Of a stretch of 64,000 nt of DNA, positions 1-8,199 are shown in pieces (positions within the stretch are counted from its first letter, which is position 1; each line of letters starts with the position of its first letter). Under the pieces are notes generated by a model, which saw only the letters and a list, made by a program, of their open reading frames with translations, was not told the origin of the DNA and searched no databases. The DNA is taken from NCBI GenBank assembly GCA_963706515.1, contig CAVPMW010000022.1:83811-147810 (forward strand), written 5' to 3'. The translations under genes were made by a program, and so were the position numbers. The stretch comes from CAVPMW01 sp963706515 (GTDB lineage Bacteria; Chloroflexota; Anaerolineae; Anaerolineales; UBA4823).

Positions 1-91
1 TCGAGCAGGCGGTGACACAGGCGGAGCAGCCGCTGCAGCGATCCATGTCAATGACCATCCCCCATTTTCCAGTATCACTCGGTTGATTCAT
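1..91 (-). CDS. 4Fe-4S ferredoxin-type subunit of a membrane oxidoreductase (N-terminal fragment)
   Basis: Only the first 30 codons lie in the window; the gene runs off the left edge. The start ATG (89-91, minus strand) has an AGGAG ribosome site about nine bases upstream. The fragment contains CSGCSACVTAC, the CxxCxxCxxxC pattern that binds a [4Fe-4S] cluster in HybA/NrfC/PsrB-type electron-transfer subunits. It starts 22 bp after the molybdopterin-family gene, so it should be the iron-sulfur subunit (ActB2 or QrcC equivalent) that passes electrons within the same complex. In many Alternative complex III operons this domain is fused to the molybdopterin-like subunit; here it is a separate gene. 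An NrfD-like membrane subunit would be expected next, outside the window. Confidence 0.8.
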   Translation of the reverse strand, partial: MNQPSDTGKWGMVIDMDRCSGCSACVTACS

Positions 92-113
92 CGATAAATC
101 TCCTGTAAGACGC

Positions 114-2306
114 TTACCTTAGCGGGCCATATACCCCTTCGATGCTTTCATAACGAGCCAGCTTATAGCGCTTGCCGGTCGGAGCAATCCGCACGCGTAC
201 CGCCATAAATGCCATGTTGCCAGCGCCGTTCAGCTCTTTCCCCAGCAGCGCGAATGGCGTGATGCCGCGTCCCTGGGCATAACGACCGAAGGCAGTATGA
301 CCCTGGCCCAATGGAATGGCGACTACCCCTGGCTCGATCGCCGGATATTCGTAGACGACAGCCTCTACGCTTCCGGATGGTGAGATCACCGAGACCAGGT
401 CGTCATTATGCACACCCAGTTTTGAGGCGGTGTCGGGGTTGATTGCCACCCAGCTATCCCACATGGCTGAGGTCATCGGGTCGGGGGTCTCCTGTAAGGT
501 AGGGCGGTTGGCCTGGCTGCCATCCGCCAGGTTCGGATGCGGGAATGGCAGAAGCGCCAGCGGATATTCAGACTCATCCCCTGAAAACTGGGCATCGGCT
601 GCAGCCGGGATTTGTGCCAGAGCGGATGCCTCAGCTGTAGGGGTGAGCAGCCCCGGAGCGGCTTGCCACCAACCTCCGTATTGCTGCCAGAGGGCAAAGA
701 AAGATTCAGGGGTAGGGGCGCTGTAAAAACCGCCCTGGTCGCTGAGTGCTGCTACCGACTTTTCCAGGAAATCGACCTCGTCCGGGTACGGTATCTCCTG
801 GGCGAGCTTCCCGCCGGTCGCCTGCACAGCCCCCAGCAGGACGTCTACGGTCGCTCGGGTATCATATAGAGGCACCACCACCGGCTGCAAACCGGAGACC
901 GCCAGCCGATCGCTGCCTACCTGGATCTTCTGATAACCCCAGGATTCCAGCGGCGTGCTGTCCGGCAAGACGTAGTCGGCTTGCAAGGCAGTTTCATCCG
1001 GAAAGGAGGCGAAAGAAATTACCAGAGGCACATTCTGCAGGGCTTCCTGGAATCCGTAGGCTTTGGGTAAATCGTAGACCGGGTTCGCACCGTGGATGAA
1101 CATAGCTTTGATCTGTCCGCCGTTCATCGAGCTTATCAATGCATCGATGTCGGTGATTGGGTTAGGCCAGCCAGGAAGGTCAGGATACAGTGGGTTAGTC
1201 GGCAGCATAAAGACTCCGCCCGGCTTGCCCAGGTTATCTACCAGCAGGTTCAGCCCCAGGATGCTCTCAACCGCTGCCTGACCATTGCTGTTTCCGCTCG
1301 GAACGCCTCCCGGAATGGCGAGCTGGCCCGATGCTTCTGAGAAGATCCTCGCCAGGCGGCGCAGGTCTGCCTCCGAGATTCCGGTCCTGGCAACTACTTC
1401 GGCAATATCCACCTGGGAATATGCAGCCGGAACGGTCAGCGATCTTGCCTGGGCGATGAGCTGCCCCAGACCCTGGGCTAATAGTGCTTCACTGCCGGGA
1501 TGGATCGGGAACCATTCGTCTGCGTTGGCAGCCGTTTGCGACATATATGGCTCAAAATGGGCCAGGTAACCTCGCCGCCCAGGGCGTCCCTGGCGCATGA
1601 ATCCGTACTCAAAGGAATACGCGACTGGAGTGAGCCAGGTTTCCAGGAAATTTGCCCCAAATGAGAAGATCAAATCCGCGTTCTCGATGTCGAACGCAGG
1701 CAGCCCTTTTTGACCCAATAATTTTTCTGCAGCCTGGAGCAGGGTAACCCGCCCTTCCATCTCCCCGAGCGTTCCATAGCGCAGGAGCCTGGCTCCCCCC
1801 AGACCGGTCGAGATCATCTGCACCAAATCGTAAAGGTGGTCTGGGAATAAGCCCAACAGGAAAGCGATCTCTCCTGCAGGGTACTTTTGCCAGGTATCCT
1901 TGACGAGAGCGACCGCCTCGTCCCATTTGATGGGACTGAACTGTCCCGACCCGCGCGTGGCCTGCCTGCCCGGGTTTTGGTTGCGATCCGGGTTGTACAG
2001 CCCCTGCAGGGTTGCCTGGCCCCGGGAGCAGCTGCCCTCTCTATTGACCGGATGGGCCGGGTTGCCTTCTACTTTATGGGCGCGTCCCTCGGTGGTGCGT
2101 ACGATCAAGCCGCAGCCCGCAGAGCACTCGCCGCAAGTTGTGGCGAAGTACGTGCTTTTGCCGGTTACGGTATATTCCGGCATTTCGGCGTAGGGTTGGC
2201 GCTTGACGTACCGTGAGGCTGGCCCGCAGCCGGTAAGGATAGCCGTGGTACCAAGCCCCAGACCTGCTATTTTGATAAAGTCACGGCGGGAGATGTGTTC
2301 ACTCAT
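114..2306 (-). CDS. Tat-exported molybdopterin-oxidoreductase-family subunit (ActB1/QrcB-like)
   Basis: 730 aa. The N-terminus has a twin-arginine signal (SRRDFIK, residues 6-12), a hydrophobic stretch and LTGC at 24-27, so it is predicted to be exported folded and may be lipid-anchored. CGECSAGC (Cys58, 61, 65) plus Cys93 form the N-terminal Fe-S site of the DMSO-reductase superfamily; the rest matches the molybdopterin-binding core and C-terminal dinucleotide-binding domain (IGxAFGRY-like end). Order in the operon is pentaheme cytochrome, this gene, ferredoxin subunit, as in Alternative complex III and in the Qrc complex. In those complexes this subunit is mainly structural or electron-relaying and may lack molybdenum. 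Involvement in quinol:acceptor electron transfer is inferred from context. The frame is intact over 2.2 kb. Confidence 0.8.
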   Translation of the reverse strand: MSEHISRRDFIKIAGLGLGTTAILTGCGPASRYVKRQPYAEMPEYTVTGKSTYFATTCGECSAGCGLIVRTTEGRAHKVEGNPAHPVNREGSCSRGQATLQGLYNPDRNQNPGRQATRGSGQFSPIKWDEAVALVKDTWQKYPAGEIAFLLGLFPDHLYDLVQMISTGLGGARLLRYGTLGEMEGRVTLLQAAEKLLGQKGLPAFDIENADLIFSFGANFLETWLTPVAYSFEYGFMRQGRPGRRGYLAHFEPYMSQTAANADEWFPIHPGSEALLAQGLGQLIAQARSLTVPAAYSQVDIAEVVARTGISEADLRRLARIFSEASGQLAIPGGVPSGNSNGQAAVESILGLNLLVDNLGKPGGVFMLPTNPLYPDLPGWPNPITDIDALISSMNGGQIKAMFIHGANPVYDLPKAYGFQEALQNVPLVISFASFPDETALQADYVLPDSTPLESWGYQKIQVGSDRLAVSGLQPVVVPLYDTRATVDVLLGAVQATGGKLAQEIPYPDEVDFLEKSVAALSDQGGFYSAPTPESFFALWQQYGGWWQAAPGLLTPTAEASALAQIPAAADAQFSGDESEYPLALLPFPHPNLADGSQANRPTLQETPDPMTSAMWDSWVAINPDTASKLGVHNDDLVSVISPSGSVEAVVYEYPAIEPGVVAIPLGQGHTAFGRYAQGRGITPFALLGKELNGAGNMAFMAVRVRIAPTGKRYKLARYESIEGVYGPLR

Positions 2307-2332
2307 ACCCTAATCCATCAGCCTCCAAACGG

Positions 2333-2872
2333 TTATTTGTGGCAGATCCCACAGTCCGACAGCTCAGTGAATTTTTCTGGAGCAAGAGTTTTATGGCAGT
2401 TCAAGCACCAACCCATGTTCCAATATTTCTGCGGCTCAGCCGCGCCCATCTTGCTGACCTCGCCATGGCAGTTGCTGCAATCCAGCTGGGCATTAAGATG
2501 GGGTTGGTGGCTGAAATACACGAAATCGGGCATCAGCGCCACAGGCACCCACTCAAATCGGTCATGGGTGCTGGCATACTGGTCCAGCGCCTTCAGCTCG
2601 GGAGTGTCAGCCTTGATATTGTTGTGGCAGCCCATGCACAGCGCTCGGGTGGGCAGACCGGCAGATTCGCCGCGGAACGCACCGGAATGACAGTACAGGC
2701 ATGGAATGCCTTTATCGGCGTGTGCTGCATGATTAAATGGGAAGGGCTGCGCGGGAGCGGCTTGGGTTACCACCAGGCCGGTTACGGTTAATGCCAGGAC
2801 CACGATTACGACGATTGCCCCGATTATCCAGAAGAGGCCCGGCTTTTTGCGCCTTTTTTTCTCTTCTGCCAT
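2333..2872 (-). CDS. Membrane-anchored pentaheme cytochrome c (ActA-like)
   Basis: 179 aa. A Lys/Arg-rich N-terminus precedes one transmembrane helix (about 12-34) that should anchor the protein with its heme domain outside. Five CxxCH heme-attachment motifs are present: CLYCH (58), CMGCH (79), CSNCH (132), CLNCH (156) and CGICH (174). Five hemes fit ActA of Alternative complex III better than QrcA, which has six. It is the first gene of the operon; the molybdopterin-family gene begins 26 bp downstream of its stop. An AGGAG site precedes the ATG. The predicted role is electron exit from the quinol-oxidising complex to a soluble carrier. Confidence 0.82.
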   Translation of the reverse strand: MAEEKKRRKKPGLFWIIGAIVVIVVLALTVTGLVVTQAAPAQPFPFNHAAHADKGIPCLYCHSGAFRGESAGLPTRALCMGCHNNIKADTPELKALDQYASTHDRFEWVPVALMPDFVYFSHQPHLNAQLDCSNCHGEVSKMGAAEPQKYWNMGWCLNCHKTLAPEKFTELSDCGICHK

Positions 2873-3177
2873 GGCGGTCTCCTTTTAGGAATTTGATTTT
2901 ATTTATATATGGACCTGCATCACAGGTTTTTTAATGAATGCAGACCAGGTGGTTAACAGGCGTCAACCTGATTAATAGCCTGGTCTTCGGTCAGTATCTA
3001 ATCAATAACAATGCTCCAATGAAAATATAGAAACCTATTACGGTAGGGCTACGCTTACGATATTCGATTGGATATAGGGTAGTTAAAAACGGGTAGAATT
3101 TTATTTATGGCGAGCACAACTCACCTGGAGTCCTTGCGCCGAATTGCTCAGATTATAAACCCAAATAGAATATCCGC
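2873..3177. other. Intergenic region upstream of the cytochrome operon
   Basis: AT-rich 305-bp gap with no credible ORF. It holds an interrupted inverted repeat (2942-2986) with outer arms AGACCAGG/CCTGGTCT and an inner GGTT/AACC pair, placed about 70 bp upstream of the cytochrome start, where an operator could sit. On the minus strand a TTGACG lies inside this repeat, but no convincing -10 box follows at the right spacing. Confidence 0.35.
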
Positions 3178-4077
3178 TTACCCCGCCAGGTTCTCGAGCT
3201 TAATGCGGATCTCCCGCCACTGGATCCGGGAAACCCCCAGTTTTTGACGGATCTTTTCCTGGTCCATGCCGGCCTGCCAATCGCTCAAGGCGCACGTCCA
3301 GCGGCACATATCGAAAGAAAGATGCTTATCGAGGCCGGCTTCTTCGCTGAGATCCTCCAGCAGATATTCCAGGCGGCGCTGAGACCAGGGAAATACTCGC
3401 TCGGTGATTTCATATTGCGCGGCATACTCCCGGTAGGCTGGCACCCAGCTTTCAGGCAGGGGGATCTTGCGCTCTTTGTAGCGGTACTGTGGGCTGGCGT
3501 AGCGGACGAAGAGCAGCGGTCCATCCGGCGCTTCCAGGTCCAGGTGGTTGGTGCTCAACACCAGGCACTCTACCTTCTTAATCCCGGTGCTGAGCAGCAG
3601 GGCAGCCAGGGTATAGAATCGTGCATCCGGCTTGGCTTTCACCCGGTGGGCGTCAGCCACATCCAACACTGCCTCGATTTCCGCGGGTGTGAGCACAGTT
3701 GGCAGCGGGCTGATCACCGAATGCTGGAGCACCCTCTCCGCCGGGTCAACCAGGATGACTCCGTTGTGGTTGAGCCAGCGGAAGAAGGCTTTGATCGAAG
3801 TGATGCGCCGGGCGAGCGTTTTCGGGCTGCAGGCTACTCCGCGGCCTTTCTGCAGCCACTCCAGGAAGCCGTTCAAATCGGCGGTGGAGATTGAGCCGAG
3901 AGTGCGGTCAGGCGCCATGTAGCCAGCCAGCAGGCGCAGGTCGTGGGTAAAAGCTTTAACCGTGTGGGGCGAGTCGCCCTGGTCCTGCAGGTAGATATGC
4001 CAGGCTTTGATAGTCGGGTTGAGCAGGCTGTGAGAGGTGATATGGGCGCTGGCAAGCGGATTAAGATCGGCAGGCAT
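3178..4077 (-). CDS. Tyrosine-recombinase-fold protein with degenerate active site
   Basis: 299 aa. Residues about 20-105 resemble the SAM-like N-terminal core-binding domain of XerC/D (HTVKAFTHDLRLL, then TLARRITSIKAFFRWL). Residues about 125-299 align with the catalytic domain: LLSTGIKKVE corresponds to the TGLRxSE block, but the active-site Arg is Lys. In the C-terminal block the HxxR His is Asp (DMCR), the LGH His is Val (LGVS), and no Tyr occupies the nucleophile position. The fold therefore looks kept while catalysis is probably lost, suggesting a DNA-binding role; this is inference from motif comparison. There is no neighbouring attachment site or phage gene. A Shine-Dalgarno-like GGAG precedes the start. 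Confidence 0.7.
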   Translation of the reverse strand: MPADLNPLASAHITSHSLLNPTIKAWHIYLQDQGDSPHTVKAFTHDLRLLAGYMAPDRTLGSISTADLNGFLEWLQKGRGVACSPKTLARRITSIKAFFRWLNHNGVILVDPAERVLQHSVISPLPTVLTPAEIEAVLDVADAHRVKAKPDARFYTLAALLLSTGIKKVECLVLSTNHLDLEAPDGPLLFVRYASPQYRYKERKIPLPESWVPAYREYAAQYEITERVFPWSQRRLEYLLEDLSEEAGLDKHLSFDMCRWTCALSDWQAGMDQEKIRQKLGVSRIQWREIRIKLENLAG

Positions 4078-4263
4078 GGCTCCTCCGGAGGGGACTAATC
4101 AATTTTATTCGCATAGTCTAGTTTAGCTGATTTGCATTCGACTGTCAACCGAATTTTTATCCGAAGGAGAGGAATAGCAGGATTGCTGGCGATTTGCCGT
4201 TGGCGGCGTGAGCCATTCCGGATGATCCGGGAACTGCCTGCCAGAAACTTAATTTTTCGTAAC

Positions 4264-4292
4264 TTGACAAGATCGTAAATTACTGGCATATT
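4264..4292 (+). promoter_or_regulatory. Sigma-70-type promoter for the secreted protease gene
   Basis: TTGACA (4264-4269), 17-bp spacer, CATATT (4287-4292). It lies 41 bp upstream of the ATG at 4334. Confidence 0.5.
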
Positions 4293-4333
4293 CCCTGCAA
4301 CAAGGGAAAAATATTCCTGGAAAAGCTAAATCT

Positions 4334-6128
4334 ATGCATACAAACCTGAATCGTAAACTTACTAGCCTGATCCTCCTGTTCTTCCTGCTGGTCAGCGTCG
4401 GAGCTTTGCGCGCCCTCTCGGCTGGGACAGCTCCCGAAGCGATCACGGAGCCAGCGATCCTGCCGCAGCTCGTCATCCTGGCAGATCCCACAGAGCCGTT
4501 AGAACCGCTGTACCTGCCTGCTCCGGCTGAAATTTCTCTGGAAGGACCCCAGACTGCCAGCATTCAAGTCAACTATATCGGCTCCTGGGACCCGCAGGCA
4601 CAGGCTGCTTTCGAGTATGCCAAGAACTTGTGGCAGTCTCAGATCACCTCCGCCGTGACGATCAAGATCGATGCCCGCTGGGAGCCGCTGGGATCCGGGA
4701 TCCTGGGCGGCACTTCCTGGGCTGGCGCTTTCGTGAACTTCCCCGGCGCAACGCGCAGCAATACTGCCTATCCCTATGCACTGGCTAACAAGCTGGCAGG
4801 CACTGACCTGGATACTGCCCGCCCGGATATGTATGCCAGCTTCAACAGCACTTTTACCGGCTGGTACTTCAGCACCAGCGGCGTCCCGCCGAGCGGCAAA
4901 TATGACTTTGTCAGCGTCGTCCTGCACGAGATCACGCATGGGCTGGGCTTTGCCGGCTCGATGCAGGTTGGCACGCCTTGCGGAAACTCTGCATACGGCT
5001 GCTGGGGGTTTTCCAATTACCCGGCAATCTACGATTGGTTCGCAGTGCGCGGGGACAGCGTTCCTTTACTCAATACCAGCACCTTTCCCAACCCGTCAGC
5101 CGCCTTGAAGACGGTCTTGACGGGCAATAACGTCTACTACAACGGCACGCAAGCCAGGGCAGCAAACGGCGGCAACAATGTCAAGCTGTTCGCTCCTGCT
5201 GCCTGGTCTTCTGGTTCGAGCTACGCCCACCTGGACGAGATCTATAACGGGACCTCCAATGCCTTGATGACCTACTCGCTCGCGCCGCGCGAAGTCCTCC
5301 ACGACCCGGGACCGATCACGCGCGGCATGCTGGGCGATATGGGCTGGACGGTCGGCGGCACGCAGGCGACGCCAACGCCTACTGTGTGGCCGACGCCGCA
5401 CGTGTTCACCCGCCTGCCGCTGATCTCGCTGAAGATTGCTGCCTTCAATATTACAGGCAAGGTCACCCAGAACGGCTCGGCGGTCACCGGCGTGCCGGTC
5501 GCCTTGATAAAAAGCACCGGGAGCACGCTCATCCAGGTGGCTTCCACCACGACCAACTCTGGGGGGAACTATTCTTTTCCGGCGACGCCAGGTTTGAATG
5601 GCAGCGACGCTTATTTCGTCCAATACCGCAACAGCACCAATACCTCCGGCAGGCTGTACCTGTGGAATACCAGCCGGATTTTATCCAATCCGGCGACAAC
5701 GCAGGTGACCCTGCCGACCTTCGATATTGCGGATGTCGTCCTTAGCGCCCCGCTTAATGGCAGCACAGTCAGCCTGCCGTATACTTTTACCTGGCAGAGA
5801 CGCGCCCACACCAGCAGCGACTCATACGAGTTCGACATCTATGACCCGGCGGATGGCTCTCCCTGGTGGTATACCGCCCACCTGGGATACGTCAGCATCA
5901 TATGCGCTGAGCAGCCCGCCCTCCGGATTTGCTTATAACGTGCCTTATCGTTGGGAGGTGTGGGTATACGCGCCGGGATGCTCTTATCCGAACGGCTGCT
6001 ACGGCATCTCCCGCCAGGCGTGGAATGTAACTTTCTCCGCGGCAGCCGGGCAGACTCAGCCCGGGCTGACGCCCTCCGACAGTACCGGGCGTGACCTGCC
6101 CCTGGAGGGCAAGCCAGAAAACCCTTGA
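4334..6128 (+). CDS. Secreted zinc metalloprotease (HExxH) with C-terminal Ig-like region; one frameshift
   Basis: About 598 aa once the frame is repaired. There is a Lys/Arg start, a hydrophobic signal segment, and HEITHGLGF near residue 198, the zinc site with catalytic Glu. Downstream, RGMLGDMGW resembles the end of the catalytic domain in this type of extracellular peptidase. A TPTPT linker and FTRLPLI follow, then a carboxypeptidase-regulatory-like beta domain (GKVTQNGSAVTGVPVALI). The first frame stops at 5938. The reading continues one base over from about 5885 (ASYALSSPPSGFAYN to KPENP, stop 6126-6128), so a single +1 indel near 5885 breaks the gene. Substrate unknown; a role in extracellular protein degradation is inferred. 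Confidence 0.7.
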
Positions 6129-6170
6129 TCTGCGCTGCGGATAGAGACATGCTGGTCTCAGTTTCAACGG

Positions 6171-6176
6171 TATAAT
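6171..6176 (+). promoter_or_regulatory. Putative -10 box for the lipoprotein gene
   Basis: A perfect TATAAT lies in the short gap between the protease stop and the lipoprotein start; the -35 region is weak. Confidence 0.3.
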
Positions 6177-6260
6177 GGGGAGCAATTTGTGGTTCGACCA
6201 CGATAATTCTGCACCTGGCAGCGTGGAAGATTCCGCTGAAAGGTGTCACTGGGAGGCAAT

Positions 6261-6698
6261 ATGTATAACAACTGGTCGCGTCTGCTGATGGTCCTGGTCC
6301 TGGGAGCCATGCTGCTGCTCGCGGGATGCAGCCCATCCCCTGCACCTGTCCAGACCCAGGCGCCAGCATTGACCCAGGAAAGCCCGATCGCTGCAACTGA
6401 AAGCCCAACAGAGCCTGCGGAGGCTTACCCGGCGCCTGGCGCGGAACAGCCGACTTCAGCAGCCCCTTCCATGCTCTATCCCGAGCCGAAGAGCGGAGAC
6501 GAGGTCACCTGGACTATGGCTTATGCAATGATCATGAACGGCGAGGTAACCAAGGTGATCGGAGCAAGCAGCGACAAATTCACCATGACCCTGCGGGATG
6601 GTCGCTCCCTGGTATCCCCGCAGCCGGCTCCAGGAGACGTAGCCCTCGTGATCAAGGACTGCGGTCAGCCGTGCGCTGCAATCCAGGTGGAGGATTAA
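6261..6698 (+). CDS. Small lipoprotein, unknown function
   Basis: 145 aa. I chose the ATG at 6261 rather than a GTG at 6243 because GGGAGG (6251-6256) is ideally spaced for it. A Lys/Arg-poor n-region and hydrophobic core end in LLLAGC, a lipobox, so the mature protein should start at Cys and be lipid-anchored. A low-complexity Pro/Thr/Glu-rich linker follows. The C-terminal ~75 residues form a compact domain (VTWTMAYAMIMNGEVTKVIG, then MTLRDGRSLVSPQPAPGDV) that I cannot assign to a family. It is followed by a long palindrome and a bidirectional terminator. Confidence 0.7.
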   Translation: MYNNWSRLLMVLVLGAMLLLAGCSPSPAPVQTQAPALTQESPIAATESPTEPAEAYPAPGAEQPTSAAPSMLYPEPKSGDEVTWTMAYAMIMNGEVTKVIGASSDKFTMTLRDGRSLVSPQPAPGDVALVIKDCGQPCAAIQVED

Positions 6699-6741
6699 GA
6701 ATATAACTAATTTAGGTGTTACCCAGTTCCCAAAGGGTATA

Positions 6742-6793
6742 CCGAAAATTGGATGATGGGTGGGCATATGCCCACCCATCATCCAATTTTCGG
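6742..6793. repeat. Hairpin element, CCGAAAA family, copy 1
   Basis: A perfect 26+26-bp inverted repeat without a loop, beginning CCGAAAATTGG and ending CCAATTTTCGG. It sits between two convergent genes, upstream of a separate normal terminator. Four more elements in the window share the outer CCGAAAA/TTTTCGG ends. Confidence 0.9.
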
Positions 6794-6837
6794 ACTTTTC
6801 CTCTTCAACTGCGTAACTCCTATAATTATTGGACATC

Positions 6838-6874
6838 AAAACAGGTGCTCGGGGAACGCCGAGCGCCTGTTTTT
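6838..6874. terminator. Bidirectional intrinsic terminator
   Basis: A stem of 12 bp (ACAGGTGCTCGG / CCGAGCGCCTGT, one G-T pair) is flanked by an A-run and a T-run. It ends the minus-strand HD gene, whose stop is 7 bp away, and can end plus-strand transcripts from the lipoprotein gene. Confidence 0.8.
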
Positions 6875-6880
6875 GTTAGC

Positions 6881-7444
6881 TCAGCCCGTACCCACCAGAC
6901 CAAGCTCGGGAGCTATGCTGCGCATGGCAAGGATCACGTTGCCGACGTGCTCCCAAAGCTCCACGCCGAAGTCTGCGGTAGCCTGGGCAATCTCCTCCCG
7001 GTGAGCACCAGCGGCAAACGCCTTGTCTTTCCACTTCTTCTTCACCGAGCTGACCTCCAGATCATAGATGGACCTGGAGGGGCGCACCAGCGCCACTGCG
7101 GTGACCAGACCGGTGATCTCGTCGCAGGCCAGCAGGCATTTCTCCATTCGAGATTGGCGAGGCACGCCGGTATGGTCCGCGTGGCTGAGGATCCCGCGGA
7201 CGATCAGCTCTGGCACACCGCGCTCGCGCAGGATGGGCGCGCCGTCCTGGGGATGCCCCTCCAGGCTCGGGTGGATCTCCCAGTCGAAGTCGTGCAGCAG
7301 CCCGGTCATCCCCCAGACCTCTTCATCTTCTCCATACTGCCTGGCGTAAAAGCGCATGGCAGCTTCGACCGACAGCATGTGCCGGACGAGGTTCTCATTC
7401 TGCACGTATTCGTGCACGATGGCGAGCGCTTCAGTGCGATTCAT
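6881..7444 (-). CDS. HD-domain metal-dependent phosphohydrolase
   Basis: 187 aa. The HD motif is clear: an upstream His (NLVRHMLSVEAAM), then GLLHDFDWEIHP, and a distal Asp in CDEITGLV. This is the arrangement of small predicted HD hydrolases acting on nucleotides or phosphoesters; the substrate cannot be told from sequence. Its start overlaps the stop of the upstream SanA/YdcF-like gene by four bases (ATGA), so the two are translationally coupled. A strong terminator follows directly. Confidence 0.8.
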   Translation of the reverse strand: MNRTEALAIVHEYVQNENLVRHMLSVEAAMRFYARQYGEDEEVWGMTGLLHDFDWEIHPSLEGHPQDGAPILRERGVPELIVRGILSHADHTGVPRQSRMEKCLLACDEITGLVTAVALVRPSRSIYDLEVSSVKKKWKDKAFAAGAHREEIAQATADFGVELWEHVGNVILAMRSIAPELGLVGTG

Positions 7445-8103
7445 TGCGCCTCGCCGGGGAAGATCGGTTCGGGTTTGCCCAGCACAGGCAGCGGGTGGGT
7501 AAAATGGAGCTCATAAAAGGCCACTGGCGTGGCAGTGAGCTCGCGCAGGTTCCAAACAAGTTGGGAGAAGAAACGGTAGGGTCTTAAGTCAGCGGAGACG
7601 CCCACTGCAGAGATTCCCATTGCGTTGCACAGGTAGAGGGCGCGCGGCAGGTGAAAGGATTGGGTGACCAGGATCGCCTGATGCACCCCAAAGATCTCGC
7701 GTGCCCGGTAGCAGGTATCATAGGTGCGCCACCCGGCATAGTCCAGTACGATGTCTGCTTTGGGGACGCCCAGGCGGATGGCGTAGGTTTGCATCGCACC
7801 GGGCTCGTTGTGCTGCTCGGTGCGGTTGTCGCCGCTCATCAGCAGCTTTTCGACTTTGCCATCCAGGTAAAGGCGGGCAGCGGTTGCTACCCGGTCGCGC
7901 AGCACCGGGGTCGGAGACCCATCGCGCAGGAGACCGGCGCCGAAGACAATCGCGACGCGCCTTACTGGCGCATCGCTGATCGAAAACAGGCGAGAGCGCG
8001 CGTACCAGGCAGTGATCAGCCGCGGCAGGAAAATTAACGTCCCAGCAATCAGGCCAATCACGAGGCATATTTCCAGTAGAACCTTCAGGATCCTGCCGAG
8101 CAT
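7441..8103 (-). CDS. SanA/YdcF-family (DUF218) membrane protein
   Basis: 220 aa. An N-terminal transmembrane segment (about 7-28) is followed by the DUF218 core: VAIVFGAGLLRDGSPTPVLR, LMSGDNR, then ILVTQSFHLPRALYLC. These blocks match SanA, linked in Enterobacteria to envelope barrier function, and YdcF. The fold is Rossmann-like; biochemical activity is unclear. It is the first gene of a two-gene unit with the HD hydrolase. No Shine-Dalgarno precedes the ATG; instead a TAAAAT lies six bases upstream, which suggests leaderless transcription. Confidence 0.8.
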   Translation of the reverse strand: MLGRILKVLLEICLVIGLIAGTLIFLPRLITAWYARSRLFSISDAPVRRVAIVFGAGLLRDGSPTPVLRDRVATAARLYLDGKVEKLLMSGDNRTEQHNEPGAMQTYAIRLGVPKADIVLDYAGWRTYDTCYRAREIFGVHQAILVTQSFHLPRALYLCNAMGISAVGVSADLRPYRFFSQLVWNLRELTATPVAFYELHFTHPLPVLGKPEPIFPGEAQ

Positions 8104-8109
8104 AGGGAA

Positions 8110-8115
8110 ATTTTA
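8110..8115 (-). promoter_or_regulatory. -10 box adjacent to the ydcF-like start (leaderless)
   Basis: TAAAAT on the minus strand is separated from the ATG by six bases, placing the transcription start at or beside the start codon. Confidence 0.4.
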
Positions 8116-8161
8116 CCATGCCACCCATTGAGAGAATTTACCTGGAGGCTGCATAGGCCTC

Positions 8162-8190
8162 TTGCCGTTCATTGTTCATCCGGTTACAAT
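8162..8190 (+). promoter_or_regulatory. Promoter of folC, near-leaderless
   Basis: TTGCCG (8162-8167), 17-bp spacer, TACAAT (8185-8190). The ATG at 8200 is nine bases after the -10 box, and no Shine-Dalgarno fits in between. Confidence 0.5.
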
Positions 8191-8199
8191 GCGTGAACC

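Noticed and set aside
4095..4289. 64-codon minus-strand ORF
   Set aside because: Overlaps the protease promoter, no ribosome site, no recognisable domain.
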